Origin: an uncultured Mollicutes bacterium
Lineage (GTDB): Bacteria > Bacillota_I > Bacilli_A > RFN20 > CAG-826
Reading direction: 5' to 3'
Assembly (NCBI GenBank): GCA_900540365.1
Contig: UQFN01000005.1
Location: 1 to 64,000, forward strand
DNA: 64,000 nucleotides
The notes under the pieces are model-generated. The model saw only the letters and a program-made list of their open reading frames with translations. It made no database searches and was not told where the DNA came from. The position numbers and the translations under genes were made by a program. Of this stretch, positions 1 to 8,264 are shown piece after piece. Positions within the stretch are counted from its first letter, which is position 1. Each line of letters starts with the position of its first letter.

Positions 1-47
1 ATTTAAAAACCCCTTTCACTAAACTAAGTTTGTCCAGTAAAAGGGGT
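1..47 (-). terminator. Intrinsic terminator after tRNA-Gly
   Basis: A 12-bp inverted repeat with one mismatch (arms 9-20 and 36-47) is followed on the minus strand by TTTTTAAAT. It lies 12 nt past the CCA end of tRNA-Gly. Confidence 0.8.
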
Positions 48-58
48 ACATTTCAAAA

Positions 59-132
59 TGGAGCTCCCGGCGGGAATCGAACCCGTACAGCTAGCTTGGG
101 AAGCTAGAGTTCTACCACTAAACTACGAGAGC
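59..132 (-). tRNA. tRNA-Gly (anticodon CCC)
   Basis: A full cloverleaf is visible on the minus strand. Acceptor GCTCTCG (132-126) pairs with CGGGAGC (69-63); the T arm contains GGTTCGATTCC. The anticodon stem CTAGC/GCTAG encloses loop TTCCCAA, so the anticodon is CCC and it reads GGG. The discriminator is U, as usual for tRNA-Gly, and CCA is encoded at 61-59. Confidence 0.95.
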
Positions 133-135
133 ATA

Positions 136-477
136 TTAAAAATTATACCCTTCATAACCCCAATTATCTATAAATAAATAGTTTATATAAATTCTATTTT
201 CTTTAATTGAAGTTAATTTTGAAATTGCTTTTGTGATTTTTAAACTAAATTCATCTAAAGAAGATCTATTAACTTCTTTATAAATCTTAACTTCAATAAT
301 TAAACATTCATCATCATTACCTTGAAAATGTAAATTTAAATTATCAAGAATATTAACCATTAGCCATTCTTTAGACTTTCCTTTAAAAATAGAAATATTT
401 TCATCAAGTAATTTATTAATTTCTTGCTTAATGTTATCTTCTAAATGTTTATTTGTTTTTAATTCAATGTAAGGCAT
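136..477 (-). CDS. MIF-like tautomerase family protein
   Basis: A 113-aa protein of the macrophage migration inhibitory factor (MIF) family, small trimeric enzymes that use the N-terminal proline as catalytic base for keto-enol tautomerisation. Pro directly follows the initiator Met. The N-terminus (MPYIELKTN) matches the family's first strand, GKSKEWLMV (residues 33-41) matches the region around Lys32 of human MIF, and RIYINY near residue 96 matches the RVYINY block carrying Tyr95/Asn97. The length equals the eukaryotic proteins (about 115 aa). The CXXC motif of mammalian MIF is reduced to one Cys. A strong RBS (AAGGAG) precedes the ATG. It lies downstream of tRNA-Val and upstream of tRNA-Gly on the same strand. 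The family call is confident; the substrate and any host effect are unknown. Confidence 0.85.
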   Translation of the reverse strand: MPYIELKTNKHLEDNIKQEINKLLDENISIFKGKSKEWLMVNILDNLNLHFQGNDDECLIIEVKIYKEVNRSSLDEFSLKITKAISKLTSIKENRIYINYLFIDNWGYEGYNF

Positions 478-490
478 AACTTCTCCTTTT

Positions 491-526
491 TTAAAAAATA
501 GTTGAGTTTTAAAAGGTTTTTCTTTA
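491..526 (+). repeat. Dispersed AT-rich repeat, copy a
   Basis: Core AAAAAATAGTTGAGTTTT followed by AAAAGGTTTTT. It lies just upstream of the MIF-like gene (reverse orientation relative to that gene). Near-identical copies occur at 36351, 39481, 46629, 62807 and elsewhere in the window. Confidence 0.7.
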
Positions 527-596
527 AAATTCTAGGTTTTTTATAATATTTTTATATCATCATTATAAACAATTTTAATATTATATTAAAGAAAAT

Positions 597-617
597 AAAA
601 AAACAGGATTACTCCTG
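597..617 (-). terminator. Intrinsic terminator after tRNA-Val
   Basis: Stem CAGGA/TCCTG (604-617) with a 4-nt loop, followed on the minus strand by seven T, 13 nt past the tRNA-Val CCA end. Confidence 0.85.
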
Positions 618-629
618 CTACATGCTAAC

Positions 630-705
630 TGGTGGACAGTATAGGGCTCGAACCTATGACCTTCTGTACGTCAAACAGATGCTCTCCCAGCTGAGCTAAC
701 TGTCC
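630..705 (-). tRNA. tRNA-Val (anticodon GAC)
   Basis: Minus-strand cloverleaf: acceptor GGACAGT/ACTGTCC, D arm TTAGCTCAGCTGGGAGAGC, anticodon stem TCTGT/ACAGA with loop TTGACGT (GAC), T arm with GGTTCGAGCC, discriminator A and encoded CCA (632-630). The degenerate membrane gene at 671-1499 runs into this tRNA. Confidence 0.95.
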
Positions 706-1499
706 AGCGCTTTATTAATATAGCAGGATTTTTAAATTGTTTCAAGTGAAAATTATTGTAATAAATGTTATTAATATTATTTATTTCAATATTTATCATG
801 AAATTTTTAAGTAGTTTATTAAAATTAGCAACATCATTTTTAAAAATAAATTTGTGAAGAGATTTTATAATTTTTTTCAATTCACTTTTAGAATGAGTTT
901 CTTTAATTTCTTTAAAAACTATATTATAACTATTAACAGCTATATTATTTTTCTTCATCTTAAAATAACAAATAACAAAACTTAAAATTGCAAAACAACT
1001 AGTTAAAAATACCATTACTCCAGCAGCAATCATAGAAACATAATAGGCTTCGTTTACAAATTTATAAGAATCAATAATAAATAATAATAGTAAAATTAAA
1101 GAAAATAAAATTGAAATAATAGTTAAAATAGTTCCAAGAACTGCTAATAATCTAGTTCTAATAAAATATATATGTGAAAACATCATCAAAAATATTGGTG
1201 CTACTAATATTATTAATAAAATTGTTGATGTAGTGCCAAGCCCTAAAAACAAAATTAAAACAACAAGAAACATAATAATCGATAAAACGCCTAAAGCTAT
1301 AAATAATTTAATAGTTTTTAAGTTTTAACTAAACTACTTTCATTTGATAAATTATTATTTATTTGTAGATTATCAAAATTTTGTTTTACCGAATTACTTG
1401 CTATAAAACTATGCCCACAATTTGAACAAAAATTTTCATTATGTTCTTTTTTTTACCACAATAAGGACAAAATTTTATTTCTTCGTTACTTTCTTCAAT
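671..1499 (-). pseudogene. Decayed zinc-ribbon membrane protein gene
   Basis: The reading frame can be rebuilt as a zinc-ribbon plus transmembrane protein. It begins with CPYCGKK (about 1470-1445), continues after a frameshift in a run of eight A (about 1447-1454) into ENFCSNCGHSF, then a polar linker. A second one-base shift near 1325 leads into a hydrophobic part (671-1273) with three to four membrane segments and a basic tail. The last dozen residues (RWTVSSAGRASV) are read from the tRNA-Val gene, so the original C-terminus is lost. A good RBS (GAGGAG) remains, but the codon at the right distance is ATT (1499-1497). Zinc-ribbon membrane proteins of this layout are common in Bacillota and usually of unknown function. 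Two frameshifts and the tRNA read-through argue for a dead gene. Confidence 0.75.
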
Positions 1500-1550
1500 A
1501 AAAACTCCTCTATAATTACACAAGTAATTTTAGAAGAGTTTAAAAAATTG

Positions 1551-1579
1551 TAAAATAAAAATCCCTTATTTCTAAGGGA
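1551..1579 (-). terminator. Intrinsic terminator of hsp20
   Basis: Stem TCCCTTA/TAAGGGA with GAAA loop (1562-1579), followed on the minus strand by TTTTTATTTT. It begins 6 nt after the hsp20 stop codon. Confidence 0.9.
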
Positions 1580-1585
1580 CTTCTT

Positions 1586-2011
1586 TTATTCAATTGCAAT
1601 ATATTGATCTTGCTTTTCTTCTTTAGCTTCTTTTTTAGCGATTGTTAAATTAAGAACACCGTTATCAAGTTTTGCCTTGATATCTTCATATTTAACTTCA
1701 TCACCAACATAATAGCTTCTTGAATAAGTACCATAATGTCTTTCACGGCATAAATATTTACCATGTTTATCTTTTTCGTTATTCTCACTATTATATTCTG
1801 CACTAACAGTTAAAGTTCCATCTTTTAATGAAATTTTAATATCTTCTTTTTTAACTTCAGGAAGATCAATCTTCATTAAATAATGATCGCCTTCATCTGT
1901 AATATCAGTTTTCATCAAACTATAACCTCTATTTTCTTTTACAAAGAAATCATCAAAGAAAGGATCAATTAAACCAAATGGATTGTTACGATTAATTAAA
2001 TATTTACTCAT
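1586..2011 (-). CDS. hsp20: Small heat shock protein, Hsp20/alpha-crystallin family
   Basis: A 141-aa cytoplasmic holdase chaperone that binds unfolding proteins under heat stress. The alpha-crystallin domain spans about residues 33-131: it opens with TDITDEGDHYLMKIDLPEVK, and the conserved LDNGVLNLTIAKK block lies near its end. The C-terminal I-X-I motif that docks neighbouring dimers is present as IAI in the last five residues. The N-terminal arm (NRNNPFGLIDPFFDDFF) is typical of bacterial class A Hsp20. The start is fixed by an AGGAGG site 7 nt upstream. The gene is monocistronic, with its own promoter, two CIRCE elements and a terminator, so it should be repressed by HrcA and induced by heat shock. 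hrcA itself is not in this window. Confidence 0.95.
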   Translation of the reverse strand: MSKYLINRNNPFGLIDPFFDDFFVKENRGYSLMKTDITDEGDHYLMKIDLPEVKKEDIKISLKDGTLTVSAEYNSENNEKDKHGKYLCRERHYGTYSRSYYVGDEVKYEDIKAKLDNGVLNLTIAKKEAKEEKQDQYIAIE

Positions 2012-2033
2012 ATTTTTATCCTCCTATAATTAT

Positions 2034-2060
2034 CTAGCACTCTTCATATCCAAGTGCTAA
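2034..2060. promoter_or_regulatory. CIRCE operator 1 (HrcA site) upstream of hsp20
   Basis: CTAGCACTC, a 9-nt spacer, then AAGTGCTAA. This matches the CIRCE consensus TTAGCACTC-N9-GAGTGCTAA at 16 of 18 positions with the exact spacer. It lies between the -10 box and the start codon, where bound HrcA would block transcription. Confidence 0.92.
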
Positions 2061-2064
2061 CTAT

Positions 2065-2092
2065 ATTATATATCTGTTTAGCACTCTGTCAA
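2065..2092 (-). promoter_or_regulatory. Sigma-A type promoter of hsp20
   Basis: Minus strand: -35 TTGACA (2092-2087), 16-nt spacer, -10 TATAAT (2070-2065). Both boxes are perfect. CIRCE 1 lies just downstream and CIRCE 2 covers the -35 and spacer. Confidence 0.88.
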
Positions 2093-2104
2093 GGGGTTTG
2101 CTAA
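2078..2104. promoter_or_regulatory. CIRCE operator 2 (half-degenerate) overlapping the -35 box
   Basis: A perfect TTAGCACTC arm (2078-2086), 9-nt spacer, then GTTTGCTAA, which matches 7 of 9 positions of the second CIRCE arm. It overlaps the hsp20 -35 hexamer. A double CIRCE implies tight repression. Confidence 0.75.
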
Positions 2105-2470
2105 AATTTTTTTAATTTTTTTAAAGTTTTATAAAAACAAAGTTAAAAGTGGAAATAATCACTGTTTTATTTTATAAATTATTCAACAGTTAAAATTAAA
2201 ATTACTTTCGGTTTTAAAAATTAACTAGAGAATTCATTAATTAATATCAAAAGAGATGCTACTGTATTATTAAATATTTTGAAATAGAACTTACTGTCAT
2301 AATATAAATACTTAATAATTTCTAAGTATATAAAAATATTTTGCAAGTTAAAACATGTTATGAATGTAAATTTAATGTAGGTAATGTCTTGTTATGGCTT
2401 ATATTATTAGATTAATTTTCTACTTCATGATAGTTATACTTACATTTAAAAAACTAAGTATTTTAAGAAA
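2105..2470. other. Intergenic region, no feature recognised
   Basis: About 365 AT-rich bases between the hsp20 control region and the terminator of the next minus-strand gene. I see no RNA gene, conserved frame or repeat. A plus-strand frame at 2394-2600 runs through that terminator and antisense to the next gene, so it is not called. Confidence 0.5.
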
Positions 2471-2491
2471 AAAGGCTGCTAAACAGCCTTT
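2471..2491. terminator. Bidirectional terminator
   Basis: Stem AAAGGCTG/CAGCCTTT with loop CTAAA. T-rich tracts follow on both strands (TTTTATTTTT on plus, TTTTCTTAAAA on minus). It overlaps the stop codon of the DUF1295-type gene and probably ends its transcript. Confidence 0.8.
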
Positions 2492-3363
2492 TTATTTTTC
2501 TTTTTTGGAAGAATTAATAATCTTGAAGTTTCTAATTGATATTCTTTATAATTACTTCTTTTACTTAATTGTCTTTTTTCAGCTAAAGGAATTGAGATGA
2601 AATTAAATAATAAAATAATCAATAACGATCCAACAAATAAATACCAATATTCATATGCTGATAAAAGTAAAATTAAATATACTCCTACCCAAATTAAGAT
2701 TTCTCCTAAATAATTTGGATGTCTTGAATATTTCCATAATCCGATATTAATTACTTCATTATGCTGATTACTTTTTAAAAATTTATGCATATAATGATCG
2801 CTAAAAAGTTCTAAAATAGTTCCACCTAAAATAATAAGACTTCCTATTAAACTTAAAGCATTTAAATTAATATTTATAGCATATATAAGAGGAATAAAAG
2901 CTACAAAAACTAGTAAAGTTGGCATCATCATAATTCCAAAAAAGTTAATAAATTGCCAAGTGTATTTATTTGATTTAGCTTTTAAATCTTGATAACGCCA
3001 ATCAATCCACTTACGATTTTCAAAGGTAATTATCCAGTTTAAGGTTAATCTAAAACTCCAAAAAGAAAAAACGATGTAAACAATATAATGGTATATATTT
3101 AAGTTAGTATAATTTAATATAATTAAATAAGTTAACATCACCCAAGGAGTTAAACTCCAATAAGCATCATATAAGCTTGAATTTTTAATAACTAATGAAA
3201 GTAAATAAATAATAAATGTAGAAATAACATCGAATACAAATAGTCTTAAAATAATATTTTCAATATAAAAAGAACTAAAATAACCAATTACATATGATAT
3301 TAAATAAAATAAGAAGAAAATTAACAAATCAAAACATTTTTCTTTGAGTTTTATTTTATACAT
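2479..3363 (-). CDS. DUF1295/steroid 5-alpha-reductase-like membrane protein
   Basis: A 294-aa polytopic protein with about seven membrane segments. The C-terminal third has the signature shared by DUF1295 proteins, steroid 5-alpha reductases and isoprenylcysteine methyltransferases: GLWKYSRHPNYLGEILIWVG, then a terminal block with AEKRQLSKR and YKEYQLETSRLLILPKK. The RHPNY stretch contributes to the cofactor pocket (NADPH or SAM) in characterised relatives. FENRKWIDWRYQDLK in the middle is also typical of DUF1295. The start is supported by AAGGAG 6 nt before ATG. It stands alone with its own terminator. Most DUF1295 proteins are uncharacterised, so neither steroid nor lipid reduction can be assigned. 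Confidence 0.8.
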   Translation of the reverse strand: MYKIKLKEKCFDLLIFFLFYLISYVIGYFSSFYIENIILRLFVFDVISTFIIYLLSLVIKNSSLYDAYWSLTPWVMLTYLIILNYTNLNIYHYIVYIVFSFWSFRLTLNWIITFENRKWIDWRYQDLKAKSNKYTWQFINFFGIMMMPTLLVFVAFIPLIYAININLNALSLIGSLIILGGTILELFSDHYMHKFLKSNQHNEVINIGLWKYSRHPNYLGEILIWVGVYLILLLSAYEYWYLFVGSLLIILLFNFISIPLAEKRQLSKRSNYKEYQLETSRLLILPKKKNKKAV

Positions 3364-3461
3364 AAGAAACTCCTTTATACACTAATAAAATCATTTGATA
3401 AACTACCTAGATAATATTTACAAATTAACTTTTATAACGCAACAACTTATTACTTCCTTAA

Positions 3462-4112
3462 TTAATATTCATCTTTATCTCTTTCTAATATAACAATGCC
3501 TGTCTCTCTTGCTTTAACAGCAAGTTCCGTTCTTGATTGTAAACATGTTTTTGCTAACATGTTTGAAATGTGTTTTTTTACCGCGTTAATTGATACATTA
3601 ATTTTATCAGCAATTTCTTGATTGCTATAGCCACCAGTCATTAAACGCAAAACAACTAACTCTTTTTTAGTAAATTCATTACTTTTTGCATTTCCAATAT
3701 TAACAATTTGTAAATTTTGAGGATATACAGTCTCACCATTTATTACTTTATCCATTACATAGATTAAACTTTCATTTCGAGTTTCTTTATACCAGAACCC
3801 TTCAATTCCTATTTTTTTTGCACGCTCTATATATGAACATTCTGGCATACTTGTTACAATAATAATTTTAATATTAGGATATTTATGTTTAATTCTTTTT
3901 GCTGCATCTAATCCATTTGCTCCATCAGCAGTTATAACATCCATTATAATTAAATCTATATTACCAGTCATACAATATAATTCTGCAAAAGCTGCACACT
4001 CAATACTTTTTTCGAGAACGTATTTATCAGATGAACGAATAAAATACTCAAATAACTGTGTTGGAATCATCTGATCTTCCACAATTAAAACAACATATTT
4101 ACCATCTTTCAT
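3462..4112 (-). CDS. NarL/LuxR-family response regulator
   Basis: A 216-aa two-component regulator. The receiver domain (residues about 5-125) has the acidic pair ED at 12-13, the phospho-acceptor Asp58 in IIMDV, TS at the conserved Thr position (IIIVTSMPE) and Lys in FWYKET. The C-terminal LuxR helix-turn-helix (about 150-205) reads ELVVLRLMTGGYSNQEIADK and continues through SINAVKKHISNML. I start at 4112 rather than an ATG 21 nt upstream, because AAGGAG lies 7 nt before 4112 and this start sits one base past the kinase stop codon. It is third in an operon with the kinase and the 7TM sensor. Its targets are unknown. Confidence 0.92.
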   Translation of the reverse strand: MKDGKYVVLIVEDQMIPTQLFEYFIRSSDKYVLEKSIECAAFAELYCMTGNIDLIIMDVITADGANGLDAAKRIKHKYPNIKIIIVTSMPECSYIERAKKIGIEGFWYKETRNESLIYVMDKVINGETVYPQNLQIVNIGNAKSNEFTKKELVVLRLMTGGYSNQEIADKINVSINAVKKHISNMLAKTCLQSRTELAVKARETGIVILERDKDEY

Positions 4113-4113
4113 T

Positions 4114-5400
4114 TTATTTCTCCTTTGGAACATTGATTTTAAGCATAAATGAAGGATAACTTATTATAGACATACTTCCACCTTCTTGCTCAACAAGCAT
4201 GCGAAGGGAGGAAAGTCCTCCTCCTTCTTTGATTTCTACTAAAGGAGGTTTACCGTTATTAGTTATAGTTATTACAGAATAATATTTTTCATCAAATATC
4301 TCTATTTTTACAAAATTTCCATTTGCATGCTTGACTGTATTTGTTATGCATTCTACAGATGCTTTTATAACAATATTTTTTGTTCTTGCATCTTTTGGTT
4401 TCTCTCCTATTATTTCGATTGTAACACCAATTGCTTTTGCTGCATTGTATAAACCACTATACGAATCAGTATTTTTCTTTTGGTTAATGCCGATAAAACT
4501 AATTAAATCACCTTTCCATAATGATATAAGCTTATGTACTTCTTGTTTATTCATATCTTGTGACAAATTTTGTCTTGTTAATAAAAGCAATCGCCCTAAT
4601 TCATCATGAATATGTATTTTTGCATTCAAAGTTTCCTTTGTTATAATGATTTCGTTTATATTTTCTCCATAGTCACGTATACGCTCATTAAATAATTTAA
4701 GTTCATTATTTTTCTTTTCCAAATCAAGCGATAAATTATATTTCATAGTTATATCAGTAGCAATGATTTCATAAAAGATATTGCCATCTATTTGATGAAT
4801 ATTACGTTTGAAAGAAAATATATTAAAATCATCTATTTTAATAATTGGTTTTTCACCATTTTTTAATCTAATACAATTTAATGTTAACTGATTTTTAGTA
4901 AGTAAATTCCAAAAATCTTTACCATTTAAAAGTTTTTTTCCTGTTATTTTTAAACATAAATCATTAATTTTTAAATTTGCAAGTTGTAATAAACCATCTT
5001 CATCATAAAAACAAATTCCACTTGGAAGATTATTAAAACTTTCTTTGATACTATCATTTGAAATATGTCTTTTAGCAAATTTACATCCGATTATAAAACT
5101 AGAAACAGAAAAAGAAATAAATAAAATTGACAACAAGATAAAAATCCATATAGGTCTATTAATTAACCATTTAGAAACATTTGGAATTTCATTAAAATAA
5201 TCTGCTTTTACATATGAAAATAAGCAAATTAAAATAAAACTTGTAATCAAAAAAATAATTGTTTCTAAAATTGTACAATAATATGGTTTAGCTTTTCTTT
5301 TAAAACACAAAAAAAGATCAAAAATGGAAAATATTAAAATAATTACATTGATAATAAGGATTGTTTTTTGAACTGCATAAGGGGATGATAGAAAAGTCAT
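4114..5400 (-). CDS. Sensor histidine kinase (NarX/DegS-like, HPK7 type)
   Basis: A 428-aa membrane kinase. Three membrane helices (residues about 12-107) precede a PAS-like segment (about 120-215, containing LPSGICFYDEDGLLQLANLK) and a coiled coil. The phosphoacceptor box HIHDELGRLLLL (about 261-272) is followed by an HATPase domain with N-box ECITNTVKHANG, NNGKPP and the glycine loop GGGLSSLRMLVEQEGG. H-box and ATPase belong to the kinases that pair with NarL-type regulators, matching the next gene. Its start overlaps the upstream gene's stop as ATGA, so the two are translationally coupled. It has the complete catalytic core and is presumably the phosphate donor. The signal is unknown. Confidence 0.92.
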   Translation of the reverse strand: MTFLSSPYAVQKTILIINVIILIFSIFDLFLCFKRKAKPYYCTILETIIFLITSFILICLFSYVKADYFNEIPNVSKWLINRPIWIFILLSILFISFSVSSFIIGCKFAKRHISNDSIKESFNNLPSGICFYDEDGLLQLANLKINDLCLKITGKKLLNGKDFWNLLTKNQLTLNCIRLKNGEKPIIKIDDFNIFSFKRNIHQIDGNIFYEIIATDITMKYNLSLDLEKKNNELKLFNERIRDYGENINEIIITKETLNAKIHIHDELGRLLLLTRQNLSQDMNKQEVHKLISLWKGDLISFIGINQKKNTDSYSGLYNAAKAIGVTIEIIGEKPKDARTKNIVIKASVECITNTVKHANGNFVKIEIFDEKYYSVITITNNGKPPLVEIKEGGGLSSLRMLVEQEGGSMSIISYPSFMLKINVPKEK

Positions 5401-7067
5401 AAATTTGTCTCCTTATAGTCTATTGAAAGATTTTGATATATATAATCATCCTCTTTTACAATGCTTATTTTGCTTTTAAATTGATTCATGAGTTCGCTAT
5501 TAAAATTATTTATAGTAGAAAAACCATTTAATGAAACTATACGAAGACCTAAATTACTACCATCAAAATTTATTGATATTAGTATTTCCTTTAAAGTTGG
5601 CAAACTACTTTTTACGCATTCATGGAAAAATTCATATAGAAGAATTGCAATTTTTGAATTTATTTTTATATCATTGATACAAGTAAACGAAGTTATAATT
5701 TTGCAATCAAATAAATAACTTAAGGATTCTTTAATTGCAAAAGATAGTTCACATATATCGATAATTTTGCTTTGACTTGATATGATTTCTAAATTACTTC
5801 TTCTTTTAATATAGACAAGATAAACACAAGCAATACTTAGAGCTTCTTTATAATTTTTATCATTCTCATCAATATTTTCTAAAAGTTTATTAATCAATAA
5901 AAAAGTATCATTGCAAATATAAAATATTTTTGAATAAAGATAATTTTGTTGAATAATTTTAGCTTTCTTTTCTTTAAGTTTATTTTCATAAACAATTAGT
6001 TGATTTTCCTCTTGAAGTTGTTCATTTAAAATAGAAAGTTCATCTAAAAGTTTATTAATATTTGAAAAATCATCAATATAAAAAACATAACCACCACAAA
6101 TTTTTTTACAAGATAGTCGAATATTCTTATCAATAAAGATATTACCTTTTTCAACAGCTTCCTTATATTTATTTGCTTTAAGATGAAAATTTTCGTTTGT
6201 ATAAAAAATAGGTTTGATATTTTGATCTGTAATAACTGAAAAAACATCTGAAACAGCAAAAAATTTGTCATAATTTTTGTTTGAAGGGATAAGTCCAATA
6301 TAAATACAACTTTCTATTAGTATAATTAAGGAAAAGGATATTAATTCAGGAACCTTATACGATCGCGCAGCAAAAAAATAACATAAAAAACTAATTAAAG
6401 AGCTTAAAATAAATACAATAATTGGCACCCATATTTTCCTTCTGCATGAAGATACACTGCATTTAAAAAACAAAATTACTAATAAACTTAATACCACTAA
6501 TATCATCCATATCATCGTTATATAATAAATAATCCCATGTTTGTAATCGGAATAAAAATTTTCAAAATTATCTTTAAAAGAAAAAGTAAGCTGATGCAAA
6601 TCATTTGTTAATATCAATATTAATAAAATAATTGATGGGAGAAAAATGATGTATGACACTTTATATAATTTATAATTATTTTTTCCTGTTAATTCTAATA
6701 TTGCAATTAAAGCAATCGGTGGAACAAGACATTGAGGAACATAATACAAATACCATAAATAACGACTAACTATCTCATTGTCATTAAAACATTCATACTT
6801 TATATAACGAAGCAAAAACCAAAAAATAATTAATAAAGAAATAATAATTAATTTTATTTTGATTGATTTTTTTGCAATACGATTATTAATCGAATAACCC
6901 CAAATAAAAACTAACAAGAAAAAAATAATATTAGCAATTAAATTACAAACTTTTGCTGGAACAATAGATAAATCATTATCAATATATTGAAGAACTCCTG
7001 CTAATGCAAAAAGTACTATAAATATTAAATAAAAAGCAATTTGTTTTTTATTTATTTTAAGCGACAT
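5397..7067 (-). CDS. 7TM sensor protein with degenerate kinase-like C-terminus
   Basis: A 556-aa first gene of the sensor operon. Residues 1-265 form seven to eight membrane helices resembling the histidine-kinase N-terminal 7TM module, including the NDLHQ loop typical of that family. A PAS-like segment (about 268-340) and a long coiled coil (about 340-380) follow. The last 170 residues resemble a DHp/HATPase region, but the N-box is replaced by FFHECVKSS, no glycine loop is visible and no phospho-His box is recognisable, so it probably cannot phosphorylate. I infer a pseudokinase receptor working with the true kinase encoded next, perhaps as a heterodimer. The weak RBS AAGGT lies 10 nt before ATG. 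Confidence 0.75.
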   Translation of the reverse strand: MSLKINKKQIAFYLIFIVLFALAGVLQYIDNDLSIVPAKVCNLIANIIFFLLVFIWGYSINNRIAKKSIKIKLIIISLLIIFWFLLRYIKYECFNDNEIVSRYLWYLYYVPQCLVPPIALIAILELTGKNNYKLYKVSYIIFLPSIILLILILTNDLHQLTFSFKDNFENFYSDYKHGIIYYITMIWMILVVLSLLVILFFKCSVSSCRRKIWVPIIVFILSSLISFLCYFFAARSYKVPELISFSLIILIESCIYIGLIPSNKNYDKFFAVSDVFSVITDQNIKPIFYTNENFHLKANKYKEAVEKGNIFIDKNIRLSCKKICGGYVFYIDDFSNINKLLDELSILNEQLQEENQLIVYENKLKEKKAKIIQQNYLYSKIFYICNDTFLLINKLLENIDENDKNYKEALSIACVYLVYIKRRSNLEIISSQSKIIDICELSFAIKESLSYLFDCKIITSFTCINDIKINSKIAILLYEFFHECVKSSLPTLKEILISINFDGSNLGLRIVSLNGFSTINNFNSELMNQFKSKISIVKEDDYIYQNLSIDYKETNL

Positions 7068-7267
7068 ATCAAATGACCTTCATAAAATATTATAAATTAT
7101 CTAATGTAAATTACCACTTTAACAATTATCTTATATACCAATAACTTAAATCTTAAAATAAACGGAAATATTTGTTATGTTAATAACTTTCATATTATTA
7201 CATTTAATATTTTGATATTATCATATATCTTATATGATTTTTTTATTTAAAAAATTAAAATGGTTGT

Positions 7268-7273
7268 TATATT
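7268..7273 (+). promoter_or_regulatory. -10 box placed for a leaderless transcript
   Basis: TATATT lies 6 nt before the ATG at 7280 and there is no Shine-Dalgarno sequence. Transcription would start at or within a base or two of the start codon. The same geometry recurs at 21625, 61962 and 62000. Confidence 0.45.
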
Positions 7274-7279
7274 AAAAAT

Positions 7280-7750
7280 ATGAAAGATAATTCAATAAAC
7301 TTATTATCTAGAAAAAGAATTCAATCGATTTTTAATCGTTATTCTGTTTTGTTTTCGGTCTTAACTTTACTTCCTGTTTTATTATTGTTTAGTCTTTCTT
7401 TAGTAGTTTTTTTAAAAATAATTTGGATTTTTATTTTAATTATTTTTTTATTATTTACTTTTTTTCTTCCATTATTAAATGAAGATTTTAGAAATTTGAT
7501 AAAGAATTCTTTTAATGATGGGAATACTTTAGAAGTAATTGAAGAGATTTTATTTAAAACATATTACTTACCATTAATTTTAACGTGTTTGTCAGCTTTT
7601 TTTGTAATTCTTTCAATTATCTTAGCTTTAAATAATCGACAATATACTAATTCTAAAAAAGGTTTAATTGGTACTTTAATAATATTTGTTGTCGCTTTGA
7701 TATTTTGTGTTATCTACTATTTATGTTTTGATATATTTATTGGGAGTTAA
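7280..7750 (+). CDS. Hypothetical membrane protein (four helices)
   Basis: A 156-aa protein of unrecognised family. Four hydrophobic segments lie at residues about 24-45, 47-65, 92-115 and 129-152, separated by a charged loop (NEDFRNLIKNSFNDGN). The N-terminus is basic. There is no RBS; a TATATT box 6 nt upstream suggests a leaderless mRNA. Its stop overlaps the next start (TAATG), so the two are co-translated and probably act together. It is flanked by minus-strand genes on both sides, making a two-gene unit. Confidence 0.7.
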   Translation: MKDNSINLLSRKRIQSIFNRYSVLFSVLTLLPVLLLFSLSLVVFLKIIWIFILIIFLLFTFFLPLLNEDFRNLIKNSFNDGNTLEVIEEILFKTYYLPLILTCLSAFFVILSIILALNNRQYTNSKKGLIGTLIIFVVALIFCVIYYLCFDIFIGS

Positions 7751-8247
7751 TGGCAATGTTTTATATTAGCTTAGTTGATCTTAATAGTAATATTGTTATA
7801 TTACATAACAATAAACTTTTGAAATTTAAGAAAATTAATGGGAAGTATGTCGCCTGTATTAACAAAGCCCAACCAACTTTAACATTTATATATCATCATG
7901 AATTAGATACACATCTATGGTTTTTAAAAGCTTTCATTTTTTACATAATATCTTTTTTTGGATTATTTATGAAAAGATACTCTAAGAATTTCTATACATT
8001 AAATGTAAGCATTAAATTTGTTCCACAATTAGAAAACTACTACTATGATATTACTTTAAATGACAATCAATTTTCTAATAACCCAATTATTATTAATGGT
8101 GAACAATATTATTTTTTAAACGAAAACAAATTTACAATAAATGAAAAAGCAAAAAAGAATTTTCATACATTTAAAGTTTTTTCTATATTAATTAGACTTA
8201 CAATTCTTATATTAATGATCATATTTCTAATTATATTTATAATCTAA
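7750..8247 (+). CDS. Hypothetical membrane protein, partner of the preceding gene
   Basis: A 165-aa protein, not recognised. It begins with a short beta-rich part, has one or two membrane helices near residues 58-75, a polar beta-rich domain (about 80-140, containing IIINGEQYYFLNENKF) and a C-terminal hydrophobic helix ending at the last residue. ATG at 7750 overlaps the previous stop; a second ATG 6 nt later is equally possible. The neighbours give no clue to function. Confidence 0.65.
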   Translation: MAMFYISLVDLNSNIVILHNNKLLKFKKINGKYVACINKAQPTLTFIYHHELDTHLWFLKAFIFYIISFFGLFMKRYSKNFYTLNVSIKFVPQLENYYYDITLNDNQFSNNPIIINGEQYYFLNENKFTINEKAKKNFHTFKVFSILIRLTILILMIIFLIIFII

Positions 8248-8264
8248 TTGAATTTTTAATAAAT

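Noticed and set aside
2394..2600. Plus-strand 68-codon open frame
   Set aside because: It runs through a bidirectional terminator and lies antisense to the DUF1295-type gene; no RBS.
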